DNA of 64,000 bases from Pseudokordiimonas caeni (GTDB lineage Bacteria; Pseudomonadota; Alphaproteobacteria; Sphingomonadales; Kordiimonadaceae): assembly GCF_026719705.1 (NCBI RefSeq), contig NZ_JAPPRR010000001.1, positions 1,589,255 to 1,653,254 on the forward strand, given 5' to 3'. The stretch's first letter is position 1. Each line of letters begins with the position of its first letter. The notes beneath the pieces were generated by a model. It was not told the DNA's origin, searched no databases, and worked only from the letters and a program-made list of their open reading frames with translations. This document shows positions 34,214-41,612 of this stretch, piece by piece. Position numbers and translations under genes: made by a program.

Positions 34214-35329
34214 TTAAAGATCAATCCAGCGCCGTTCTTCGGCTGAAAGCAGCCAGGCATCGATGATGTCCTCGATTTCGCACGCCTTGTGTACGTCCAC
34301 CGGCACTGGCGCACCTTCGGCAATCGCCTTCATCAGGCGGTTCACTTCGATCACCTTCAGGTCGTTATAGCCAAGGCCGTGACCGGGTGCGGGACAGAAG
34401 GGTGCGAAATCGGGGCAGGAACCATCCACCAGCAGCGTCTTGAAGCCGCGGCGGCCAACCGGCGCGCCGGCTTCATACAGCCGCAACTCGTTCATCCGCT
34501 CCTGATCGAACTCAACGCTACCTTTGGTGCCGACAATCTCAAACGCCAGCCCCTGCTTCTTGCCCTGCGCCACGCGACTGGATTCGAACACACCCATGGC
34601 GCCGCCTGCAAAGCGCACCATGGCGTGGCCCTGATCCTCGTTCTCGACCGCGCGGGAAGCGCCGCTCGCATCCTTGCGGGTCGGGATCACTGTCTGGATA
34701 TCGCCAGCGATAACGGCCGCGGGCCCCACCAGATGCAGGGCCATGGAAATAAGGTGCGAGCCCATATCGCCGATTGTGCCACTGCCGGAAAGGGCGCGTG
34801 AACAACGCCAGCCGAACGGCACGTTCGGGTCGGCCATATAATCCTCGTTATGGCGCCCGCGAAAATGCACGATCTCGCCCAGCTCGCCGGCATCGATCAT
34901 CGCCTTCAGCGTGCCGATCATCGGATTGCACAGATAATTGTAGCCGAGCATATGGACGAGATTCTTGCCCTTGAGGGCTGCCGCGATCTCCCGCGCTTCA
35001 GCGGCATCAAGTGCCAGCGGCTTTTCGATATAGACATGTTTGCCCGCTGCGATGGCCGCGAGCGCCATTTCCCGGTGCAGGCTGTTGGGCGTGGCAATCG
35101 CCACCACATCAACGTCCGGATCCGCCACCAGCGAACGCCAGTCACCGTAAGCCTTGCCGATATCAAGCCGGTGGGCAGCATCAGCCGCACGCGCGTCGCC
35201 GTCGTCCGCCACGGCCACACAAACCGGATTGGCAGGACCGCCAAACACGCTTGTATGTGTGCGATAGGCAATCGCATGCGTCTTGCCGATATAGCCGCTG
35301 CCGATAAGGCCGATCCTTATGTCTCTCAA
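34214..35329 (-). CDS. Gfo/Idh/MocA family dehydrogenase, second inositol-type oxidoreductase
   Basis: A 371-residue protein. The TTG at 35329 is preferred: GGAGGGG lies about 9 bases upstream and translation gives the canonical N-terminal Rossmann segment RDIRIGLIGSGYIGKTHAIAY. EKP occurs in YIEKPLALDAAEAREIA, and GTIGDMGSHLISMALHLVG supplies the catalytic Asp/His. It is longer than IolG and has GLGYNDLKVIEVNRLM near the C-terminus, as in scyllo-/other inositol or sugar dehydrogenases. Divergent from the RpiR gene, sharing its operator. Oxidation of another inositol stereoisomer would fit, but the substrate is inferred. Confidence 0.82.
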   Translation of the reverse strand: MRDIRIGLIGSGYIGKTHAIAYRTHTSVFGGPANPVCVAVADDGDARAADAAHRLDIGKAYGDWRSLVADPDVDVVAIATPNSLHREMALAAIAAGKHVYIEKPLALDAAEAREIAAALKGKNLVHMLGYNYLCNPMIGTLKAMIDAGELGEIVHFRGRHNEDYMADPNVPFGWRCSRALSGSGTIGDMGSHLISMALHLVGPAAVIAGDIQTVIPTRKDASGASRAVENEDQGHAMVRFAGGAMGVFESSRVAQGKKQGLAFEIVGTKGSVEFDQERMNELRLYEAGAPVGRRGFKTLLVDGSCPDFAPFCPAPGHGLGYNDLKVIEVNRLMKAIAEGAPVPVDVHKACEIEDIIDAWLLSAEERRWIDL

Positions 35330-35428
35330 GATTTCCCCTCCCCTTGGGACGCCCACACCATCGGAATGGTGGTTCCGGTATGAAAATTTACATTCTGAAA
35401 TCAAAAGCAGCTAGTAAATTCTGAAACG

Positions 35429-35442
35429 GGAATTTAAATTCC
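35429..35442. promoter_or_regulatory. Perfect IolR-like operator GGAATTTAAATTCC at the RpiR gene
   Basis: GGAATTTAAATTCC is a complete palindrome with the exact GGAA-N6-TTCC pattern, located 41 bases upstream of the regulator's start and 100 bases upstream of the divergent dehydrogenase, implying autoregulation. Confidence 0.78.
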
Positions 35443-35482
35443 ATTGAAACGGCATTCAGGCGCAACCGGAGGCACAGACCGT

Positions 35483-36346
35483 ATGACCAGCATGGAAAAA
35501 GGCCAGATCAAGGACGTCGACGGGTTCAACGCCTATCTCGCCAGCCGGTTCGACGGCCTCAGCAAGCAACTGAAGAAGATCGCCCGTTTCGTCCTCGATA
35601 ACCCGATCGACACGGCGCTTGATACCGCCGCCGAAATCGCCGGAAAGATCGAGGTACAGCCTTCAAGTCTCATCCGTTTCGCGCAGGCACTGGGTTTTGA
35701 CGGCTTTTCCGAAATCCAGCGCATCTTCCGGGGCGGCCTTGTGCAGCAACTGCCCGGTTACTCCGCCAACTATTCCCACCGGATCGAGAAACTGAAGGAA
35801 GGCACCGAAGACACGGCGTCGAGCGACCATCCGGTGCTGAACGTTTTCATCGATGCCAATATCGATGCCATCAATGCGCTTCGGGCCGATGCTACTGAGG
35901 CCAAGCTCAACGAAGCGGTCGGCTATATCAACAAGGCACGGCATGTGTATGTAGTGGGCCAGCGCCGGTCTTACCCTGTTGCCATCTATCTTTACTATAT
36001 GATGCGCAATCTGGATGTGCCGACCTACCTTCTGGATGGTGTGGGCGGCCTCTTGCCTGAACAGGCCAACCAGATCGGCCCGGAAGATACCGTGATTGTT
36101 GTCACCTTCCCCAATTATTCGGATCAGGTGATCAGCATTGCCCACAAGGCTGCGGAAAACGGCGCCAAGGTCGTGGGGCTCACCGACCGTCTTGTCAGCC
36201 CCATCGTGAAACTGAGCGATGTCTATTTCCTTAGCGACAAGGTAGAGGTGAGTGGATTCCGTACCGTTGCCGGCACCATGTGCCTTGCCCAGGCGCTGAT
36301 GATCGCGCTCGGCCTTGACCGCGAAACGGCAGGCGAAAACGCCTGA
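35483..36346 (+). CDS. iolR: RpiR-family regulator (HTH-SIS), probable IolR-type inositol repressor
   Basis: A 287-residue protein. The N-terminal RpiR HTH is at about residues 10-90 (LSKQLKKIARFVLDNP, TAAEIAGKIEVQPSSLIRFAQ, LGFDGFSEIQRIF), and the C-terminal SIS sugar-phosphate-binding domain at about 120-270 (ARHVYVVGQRRSYPVAIYLYY, TVIVVTFPNYSDQVISIAHKA). The ATG at 35483 has GGAGG 9 bases upstream; a TTG at 35444 would place its start right at the operator. RpiR-type IolR proteins repress inositol genes and respond to a pathway intermediate such as a keto-inositol. The perfect GGAA-N6-TTCC site in its own promoter and repeats of it across the locus support the assignment. Confidence 0.85.
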   Translation: MTSMEKGQIKDVDGFNAYLASRFDGLSKQLKKIARFVLDNPIDTALDTAAEIAGKIEVQPSSLIRFAQALGFDGFSEIQRIFRGGLVQQLPGYSANYSHRIEKLKEGTEDTASSDHPVLNVFIDANIDAINALRADATEAKLNEAVGYINKARHVYVVGQRRSYPVAIYLYYMMRNLDVPTYLLDGVGGLLPEQANQIGPEDTVIVVTFPNYSDQVISIAHKAAENGAKVVGLTDRLVSPIVKLSDVYFLSDKVEVSGFRTVAGTMCLAQALMIALGLDRETAGENA

Positions 36347-36368
36347 CAGGAATCTGCCCCTCTTTGTC

Positions 36369-36402
36369 TTGACACCCCTTCGCAGTCAGAATAACAATTC
36401 TG
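36369..36402 (+). promoter_or_regulatory. Symporter promoter with an IolR-like operator over the -10
   Basis: TTGACA (36369-36374), 17 bases, then TAACAA (36392-36397). The operator CAGAATAACAATTCTG (36387-36402; GAA-N6-TTC) covers the -10 hexamer completely, a standard repression geometry. Confidence 0.68.
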
Positions 36403-36417
36403 ATAATGCATGCAGAT

Positions 36418-36431
36418 GGAATTTAAATTCA
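36418..36431. promoter_or_regulatory. Second IolR-like operator upstream of the symporter
   Basis: GGAATTTAAATTCA (GGAA-N6-TTC) lies 16 bases downstream of the first operator and 36 bases before the chosen start codon, near the expected transcription start. Confidence 0.7.
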
Positions 36432-36466
36432 TTTGTGATGCGTCATCTTCCTGGGGAGGGGGACCG

Positions 36467-38092
36467 ATGCTGTCACTTGTATCATTCGTTGCTTTCACGG
36501 GGCTTGTTGCCCTCATCGCCTGGTGGAAAACCCGGCACGACCGAATGGAAACGTCCGACGCCTATTTCCTGGGCGGTCGCAGCCTCACGGGCTGGGTGAT
36601 CGCCGGTTCCCTGATGCTCACGAACCTGTCGACCGAGCATCTGATCGGTCTCAATGCCGACGCCTTCAACCATACGATTGCCGTGATGGCATGGGAAACG
36701 ACGGCCGCGCTCGCCATGGTGTTGACGGCTGTCTTCTTCCTGCCGCGGTACCTGCAGCGGGGCCTGACGACCATCCCGGAATTCCTCGCCTCGCGCTATG
36801 ACGAAGGCACGCGGGTGATCGCCTCGGGCCTGTTCCTCTTTTCCTATATTCTTGCGATCCTGCCCGTTGTGCTGCTCTTTGGCGCCACCGGCCTTGAAAG
36901 CCTCTTCAGCGTGGCCGACACGTTCGGCATCTCGCAAACGGCCGCGATCTGGATGATGGTCTGGGGCGTGGGCACGCTCGGCTCGCTGTACGCCATCTTC
37001 GGCGGGCTCAAGGCGGTGGCCATCTCGGATACGGTAAACGGCGTCGGCTTCCTCATTGCGGGGCTCATGATCCCGCTGCTCGCCCTCATGATGATCGGCG
37101 ATGGCAACCCGCTTGAAGGCCTCGCCACTGTTTACACGGAAGAACAGCCCAAATTCGATATCACCGGCGACGAGCCCGGCTCGTTCCTGCCGTTCGGCGT
37201 GCTGTTCACGGGCATGATCGTCAACCAGATCTTCTTCTGGTGCGTCAACCAGTCCATCGTGCAGCGGGCCCTTGGTGCCAAGAACCTTGCCGAAGGCCAG
37301 AAAGGCGTCCTGATCGCCGCAGCCCTCAAGCTGCTCGGGCCGTTTGTGATCGTCTTGCCCGGTGTCATCGCCTTTCACATGTTCAAGGATACGATTGCGC
37401 CTGAAAACTATCTGATGGCCTACCCGACCCTTGTGAAGGCCGTGCTGCCCGATGCCATGGTCGGCTTCTTCGCTGCCGTGATGGTCGGGGCGGTCCTCAG
37501 CACCTTCAACAGCGTGCTCAACAGTTCCGCCACCCTGTTCAGCCACGGCATCTACAAGACACTGATCCGCAGTGGCGCATCGGAACGTGATCTGGTGAAG
37601 GCTGGAAAGCTGTGCAGCGTCGTCCTTGCGCTCGCGGCCATGGCGATGGCGCCCCTGATCGATACCTCCGGCAGCCTTTTCAATTACCTGCAGAAGATCA
37701 ACGCCACCTTCTTCGGCCCCATGCTTGCCGTCATCCTGCTCGGCCTGCTGACCCGCACTGTCACCGCTCGTGCTGCCCGCACCGGACTGATTGTAGGGCC
37801 GGTGCTTTTCTATCTGCTCGTCTTTGCCTTCGGGGCCGAGACGCAGGCAGCGGCACGCGCCCTGTTTGGCGTCACCGAAGACCTGCATTTCCTGCATTTC
37901 CTGGGGCTTGTCTTCGTGATCGTTACCCTGCTGATGGCCGCCGTAAGCCGGCTCATCCCCGGCGCCGCGCCCGTCGTTGCTGCGACGCAGGCCCCTGCCC
38001 CGGTTGACATGACACCCTGGCGGCACCTGAAGCTCGCGAGCATTGTCATCATAACCATCACACTCGTTTTCTATATCGCCCTAGCCCAATGA
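36467..38092 (+). CDS. Sodium:solute symporter (SSS family), probable inositol importer
   Basis: A 541-residue membrane protein with about 14 hydrophobic segments. The N-terminal DAYFLGGRSLTGWVIAGSLMLTNLSTEHLIG and GLYAIFGG-like segment (SLYAIFGGLKAVAISDTVNG) are hallmarks of the SSS/SGLT sugar branch, and NQIFFWCVNQSIVQRALGAKNLAEGQKG is the typical mid-protein loop. The ATG at 36467 has GGGGAGGGGG upstream; a start at 36410 would put both operators' surroundings inside the gene. Its IolR-like sites and location after the regulator make myo-inositol the likely substrate. It overlaps or nearly abuts the phosphatase gene, suggesting one transcript. Confidence 0.86.
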   Translation: MLSLVSFVAFTGLVALIAWWKTRHDRMETSDAYFLGGRSLTGWVIAGSLMLTNLSTEHLIGLNADAFNHTIAVMAWETTAALAMVLTAVFFLPRYLQRGLTTIPEFLASRYDEGTRVIASGLFLFSYILAILPVVLLFGATGLESLFSVADTFGISQTAAIWMMVWGVGTLGSLYAIFGGLKAVAISDTVNGVGFLIAGLMIPLLALMMIGDGNPLEGLATVYTEEQPKFDITGDEPGSFLPFGVLFTGMIVNQIFFWCVNQSIVQRALGAKNLAEGQKGVLIAAALKLLGPFVIVLPGVIAFHMFKDTIAPENYLMAYPTLVKAVLPDAMVGFFAAVMVGAVLSTFNSVLNSSATLFSHGIYKTLIRSGASERDLVKAGKLCSVVLALAAMAMAPLIDTSGSLFNYLQKINATFFGPMLAVILLGLLTRTVTARAARTGLIVGPVLFYLLVFAFGAETQAAARALFGVTEDLHFLHFLGLVFVIVTLLMAAVSRLIPGAAPVVAATQAPAPVDMTPWRHLKLASIVIITITLVFYIALAQ

Positions 38093-38112
38093 ACCGGATC
38101 ATGGAGAGAAAA

Positions 38113-39363
38113 ATGCTGAGATCATCCCTGTTGCGTACCGCCGCCCTGTTGCCCCTGCTTGCGGCACCCGCCTGCGCCGCCGACAAGGATGCCGAGATCG
38201 GCTTCATAGCCTTTGGCGACAGCGGCTATCACCATGACTATATGGCCGCGAAGGAATACAAGAATCCCCTGAAAACGCTGGAGGAATTCATGGCCGCCGA
38301 AAAGGCGGATGCCGCCGAAGATTATCTGCCGCTTGAAAGCTTCCAGATGCCGCCCGCCTATTTCCACCCGGGCATCGGGGGCTATATCACAGCAAGCGGA
38401 CAGGACGCGGTGGCCAGGGCCATGACCCGATACTGCGAAAAGGCGCTGTGCCAGTTCGCCACGCTCGCGGGCGACAATATCTACCCTGACGGCGCCACCG
38501 TCGGCGCCGACGGCAAGGATGACGCCAAGCGCTTTGAGGATATCTTTGCCATCCCCTATGCGGATTTCGGCAAGGATGTCGCGGATTTCAAAATCTATGC
38601 GGCGCTCGGCAACCACGACTGGAACACGTCCCGCGAGGGTGCCATGGCGCAGGTTGCCTATCTCGAAAAGTCACCGAAATTCTATATGGACGGCATCTTC
38701 TATCGCGTCAGCCCGCCCGCCACGAACGGCGAGGTCGAAATCTTTGTGATCGACACAGACGTGATGCTGGCAGGCCTCGAGGTACGCGAGGCCGAGCTCA
38801 ACCCCGACGGCAGCGAAGTGAAAAACACGCCGATCGACCAGCCCGACGAATGGGTGAAGCCGGCAAACGACGCCGAACGCAACATGGCCAAATGGCTTGA
38901 AGAGGCGATGGCTTCCTCCACCGCCAAATGGAAGCTTGTGCTGGCTCACCATCCGCTCTGGTCGTCGGCCGGAGGCAAGTTCGAACAGGCCCGTGTGCTG
39001 CGCCGGGTCCTGCTGCCGACACTTTGCAAATATGCCGACGCCTATCTTTCGGGCCACGAGCATTCGATGGAACTGCATGAAACAAGCTGCACCGCTGCGA
39101 CCGGCAACCCCGACGCCGAGCCGCTGCCTGAAATCCTTTCGGGAGCCGCCGCCAAACAGCGCCCGCTCAACCCCAATTTCATGGCCTATCAGGAAAAGAC
39201 CTACCCTGAATACAAGCCCTATTACCGGCGTGGTATGGTCTGGGGTTTTGCGCATGTGAGCCTGAAGGGCGATGAGGCAAAAGTGACGGTCGTCGCGACC
39301 CCGAACGACGAAAGCGGCACCCCCGTTGAAGACTTCAGCTGGAGCTTCAAGAACAGGCCCTGA
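38113..39363 (+). CDS. Exported purple-acid-phosphatase-like metallophosphoesterase
   Basis: A 416-residue protein with signal peptide (LRSSLLRTAALLPLLAAPACA, cleavage near residue 22). The dinuclear metal motifs are complete: FIAFGDSG (GDxG), LAGDNIYPDG (GDNxY), ALGNHDW (GNHD), LAHHPLWSS (HHP) and LSGHEHSMEL (GHEH), the order seen in tartrate-resistant/purple acid phosphatases. The ATG at 38113 has GGAGA 7 bases upstream; earlier ATGs at 38089 and 38101 are possible, and the first would overlap the symporter stop. Release of phosphate from inositol phosphates or other organic phosphates in the periplasm fits the locus. A terminator follows. Confidence 0.86.
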   Translation: MLRSSLLRTAALLPLLAAPACAADKDAEIGFIAFGDSGYHHDYMAAKEYKNPLKTLEEFMAAEKADAAEDYLPLESFQMPPAYFHPGIGGYITASGQDAVARAMTRYCEKALCQFATLAGDNIYPDGATVGADGKDDAKRFEDIFAIPYADFGKDVADFKIYAALGNHDWNTSREGAMAQVAYLEKSPKFYMDGIFYRVSPPATNGEVEIFVIDTDVMLAGLEVREAELNPDGSEVKNTPIDQPDEWVKPANDAERNMAKWLEEAMASSTAKWKLVLAHHPLWSSAGGKFEQARVLRRVLLPTLCKYADAYLSGHEHSMELHETSCTAATGNPDAEPLPEILSGAAAKQRPLNPNFMAYQEKTYPEYKPYYRRGMVWGFAHVSLKGDEAKVTVVATPNDESGTPVEDFSWSFKNRP

Positions 39364-39390
39364 TTGCCTGTCCGCCATTTCAAAACAAGC

Positions 39391-39420
39391 AGCCCGGACC
39401 TCCCGTCCGGGCTGTCTGCC
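39391..39420 (+). terminator. Hairpin terminator after the acid phosphatase gene
   Basis: AGCCCGGAC-CTCCC-GTCCGGGCT, a 9-bp perfect stem 27 bases past the stop, followed by GTCTGCCTTCC (weak U content). Confidence 0.65.
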
Positions 39421-39444
39421 TTCCTCCATCGATTCGAAATACAG

Positions 39445-39505
39445 CAAAATCAATCAATTGAGTAACTGGCGCCCACTGCCAGCACCCGAGATTCAATCAT
39501 GCCAA
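39445..39505 (+). repeat. Dispersed intergenic repeat, copy A (partial)
   Basis: Shares with copy C the ordered blocks CAAAATCAAT, GCGCCC-x-CTGCC-x-GCACC-x-GAG and a following AT-rich AAT-x-AT, with one 1-base gap between the first two blocks. The right-hand part of copies B and C (TTACAAG and TTGGC-type blocks) is absent here. Lies between convergent genes, in the same orientation as B and C. Confidence 0.62.
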
Positions 39506-39569
39506 TGTCTGACAGGCCTTAATACCGCCGCAGCCCCACGCCCAGAGCTGGCGCCACTCCGGCTGGTGG

Positions 39570-40574
39570 TCAAATCACTTTGTTCTGCGGTGAGCCACTC
39601 GCAAACGCCTCGATATTCCGGATCGTCGTCTCGATAATCCGGGCCTTGGCTTCGCGGGTATTGAACGCGATATGCGGGGTAACGATCACATTGGGGAAGC
39701 GCAGCAGCACATGATTGGCGACGAGCGCCCTCAGATCGGGTGCCTTACTGCCTGCATCGGCCCGAAAAATCTGGGCTTCATCGCGGGTAAGGGGCTCCTC
39801 GGGCAAGACATCGAGCCCTGCCGCACCAACCCTTCCGCTTGCCAGGGCGCGGACAAGTGCCTCGGTGTCGACAACGTTGCCCCGCGCTGTATTGATCAGG
39901 ACTCCGCCTTGCTTCATTTCGCCAAATTCTGCGTCTGATAGCAGGCCATGCGTATCGGCAGTGGCCGGCACATGAAGGCTGATGATATCCGAGATGCGCA
40001 GCAGATCCGGAAGGCTGCAATAGCGGAACCCCAACCGCGCCCCGCACGCGGGATCGGGCACTATATCATTGGCCACAACATCCATGCCGAAACCGCGCGC
40101 TATCTCGATGACCCGCCGGCCGATGCGGCCGACACCGACCACCCCCAGTGTCTTGCCGCGGAGGTCAAAACCGCAGGTGCCGACTTGCGAAAAATCGCCA
40201 TGCCTTGTTCGCTCGGCGGCTTCGGGAATATGGCGAGCGAGCGCCAGGAGAAGCGCGAAACTATGCTCGGCAACGGTGTGGTCGCCGTAGTCCGGCACAT
40301 TGCAGACGACAATTCCATGATCGCGCGCATAATTCATATCGATATGATCGAACCCGGTCGAGCGTGTGGCGATCAGCCGCAAGGACGGCATCTGGGCGAG
40401 GACATCTGCCGTCAGCCGCGAGTTGATGAAGGTTGTCACCACCTCGGCATCGGACGCGGTTGCCACCGTCCGCGCGTCAAGCATGCCGCGCTCACATCGC
40501 ACATCATGCGACTGACCAAGACGCACACAGGCGTCTTCTTCCCATTCGTCGGTTTCGAAAACCCAGATCTTCAT
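39570..40574 (-). CDS. D-isomer-specific 2-hydroxyacid dehydrogenase
   Basis: A 334-residue NAD-dependent dehydrogenase starting MKIWVFETDEWEE. The Rossmann motif GVVGVGRIGRRVIEIARGF is near residue 155, with RSTGFDHIDMNYA before it; the catalytic Arg (TARGNVVD), Glu (LPEEPL) and His (PHIAFNT) follow in order, matching the LdhA/phosphoglycerate-dehydrogenase branch, particularly D-lactate-dehydrogenase-like enzymes. The frame remains open upstream to 41156 but that part is antisense to another reading frame and not conserved-looking. It is the first gene right of repeat A, pointing towards it. Physiological substrate unknown. Confidence 0.88.
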   Translation of the reverse strand: MKIWVFETDEWEEDACVRLGQSHDVRCERGMLDARTVATASDAEVVTTFINSRLTADVLAQMPSLRLIATRSTGFDHIDMNYARDHGIVVCNVPDYGDHTVAEHSFALLLALARHIPEAAERTRHGDFSQVGTCGFDLRGKTLGVVGVGRIGRRVIEIARGFGMDVVANDIVPDPACGARLGFRYCSLPDLLRISDIISLHVPATADTHGLLSDAEFGEMKQGGVLINTARGNVVDTEALVRALASGRVGAAGLDVLPEEPLTRDEAQIFRADAGSKAPDLRALVANHVLLRFPNVIVTPHIAFNTREAKARIIETTIRNIEAFASGSPQNKVI

Positions 40575-40703
40575 TCCGGAGGCCTTCCCTGTGCCGTCAG
40601 CCCATCCTGCAACGATCCGAAAGACGAACCATTGACCGGGATCAACAATCAAACCGCGCAGCCTTGATAGGCTGGGAACAGCCTTTCCAAGTGGAGCACG
40701 CCG

Positions 40704-41105
40704 GTGAACGATTGGCCCCGACATGGTCACATCAGCGGCCCCCTCGTGATCGTCGGATTCGGATCGATCGCGCAGGGTGTCTTGCCGCTCATCCTCCGGC
40801 ACTTCCTCCTCGACCGGGATAACGTGACCATCGTCACCGCCGATGACCGCGGCGCGGACATTGCCCGTGCGGACGGTATCCGGCACATGATCGAGCCGAT
40901 CGACCCCGACAACATGCGCGCTGTCCTCGCTCCTCTCTTCAATCGGCCGGGCGGTTTTCTGGTCAATGTGTCGGTGAATGTCTCGTCTACTGCGCTCGTC
41001 CATGGCGGCCTCCTTGCAGACATGCCGCATTTCGGGGGAGTACGGCTGACGGGGCGCAGTCTGACAGACCAGTTGGAAATGCCATTGATTGCGGTCAATG
41101 GCTGA
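40704..41105 (+). pseudogene. hss: Truncated homospermidine synthase (N-terminal fragment)
   Basis: From the GTG at 40704, about 95 residues look like the N-terminus of homospermidine synthase: GHISGPLVIVGFGSIAQGVLP with the NAD-binding GFGSI motif, then NVTIVTADDRGADIARADGI and GFLVNVSVNVSSTALVH, where the full enzyme continues for about 380 more residues. After STALVH the sequence no longer resembles the family in any of the three frames I read and stops at residue 133. I call it a remnant left by a deletion or insertion; a functional short protein is possible but less likely. It lies within the module bounded by repeats A and B. Confidence 0.66.
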
Positions 41106-41232
41106 TCCTAATTTCTTCGTGATCAGGAGCCGCCGGGACGCTCGGCGATGATGCAAGGGAGAGAGGTTGGACGTGCAATGGCAGGACTGACCGGACCATG
41201 CGGTATAGTAGAGGCTCGCGAAACCTGATCCA

Positions 41233-41250
41233 TGTCAGCTTCCTGTCAGC
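41233..41250 (+). promoter_or_regulatory. 11-bp-spaced direct repeat TGTCAGC-N4-TGTCAGC, response-regulator box
   Basis: TGTCAGC at 41233-41239 and again at 41244-41250, 24 bases before the PepSY start. Two 7-bp half-sites one helical turn apart are the binding layout of OmpR/PhoB-family regulators; the regulator encoded two genes downstream is the obvious candidate, with PhoB as an alternative because of the TGTCA core. Confidence 0.58.
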
Positions 41251-41273
41251 CAGATGAGGATATGGTGCTTCGC

Positions 41274-41612
41274 ATGAAAAGCAGGTTCAACAGATTGATG
41301 GCGGCAGCCTTGGGCTGCCTTATCCTCGCAGCCGGTGCGCCGCCCCTCGCACACGCTGACCGCCATCATACCGAAAACCGCGACCAGCGGCAGGCGCGCG
41401 AGGCGCTGGCCCGCGGTGAGGTTATGCCGCTTGAGCGCATCCTTGCTCTTGTGCGGCCAAAGTTGCACGACGAAATCGTCGGCATCAAGTTCGAGGCTCA
41501 TGACGGAGTCTGGTACTATGAATTCCGCACGGTCGATGCGCATGGCAGGCTCACCTATCACCATGCCGACGCCAGAACCGGTACCCTTGTGACGGTGGAG
41601 AACCATCCATGA
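41274..41612 (+). CDS. Exported PepSY-domain protein
   Basis: A 112-residue protein with signal peptide (RLMAAALGCLILAAGAPPLAHA) and a single PepSY-like domain (ILALVRPKLHDEIVGIKFEAHDGVWYYEFRTVD, GTLVTVEN at the end). Start at 41274 is favoured because the direct repeat at 41233-41250 would otherwise be inside the gene, though the GAGG site is a little distant (about 14 bases) and ATG 41262 or GTG 41265 are possible. PepSY proteins commonly precede two-component systems for metals or cationic stress and may modulate the sensor. Overlaps the response-regulator start by four bases. Confidence 0.8.
   Translation: MKSRFNRLMAAALGCLILAAGAPPLAHADRHHTENRDQRQAREALARGEVMPLERILALVRPKLHDEIVGIKFEAHDGVWYYEFRTVDAHGRLTYHHADARTGTLVTVENHP

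Noticed and set aside
36482-38026. 514-codon minus-strand frame opposite the sodium symporter
   Set aside because: Low-complexity His/Asp/Glu-rich translation typical of antisense to a membrane protein; the symporter is clearly the real gene.
40575-41156. Upstream in-frame extension of the 2-hydroxyacid dehydrogenase to 41156
   Set aside because: The extension is antisense to the homospermidine synthase remnant, has no conserved sequence, and the family starts at MKIWVFETDEW.
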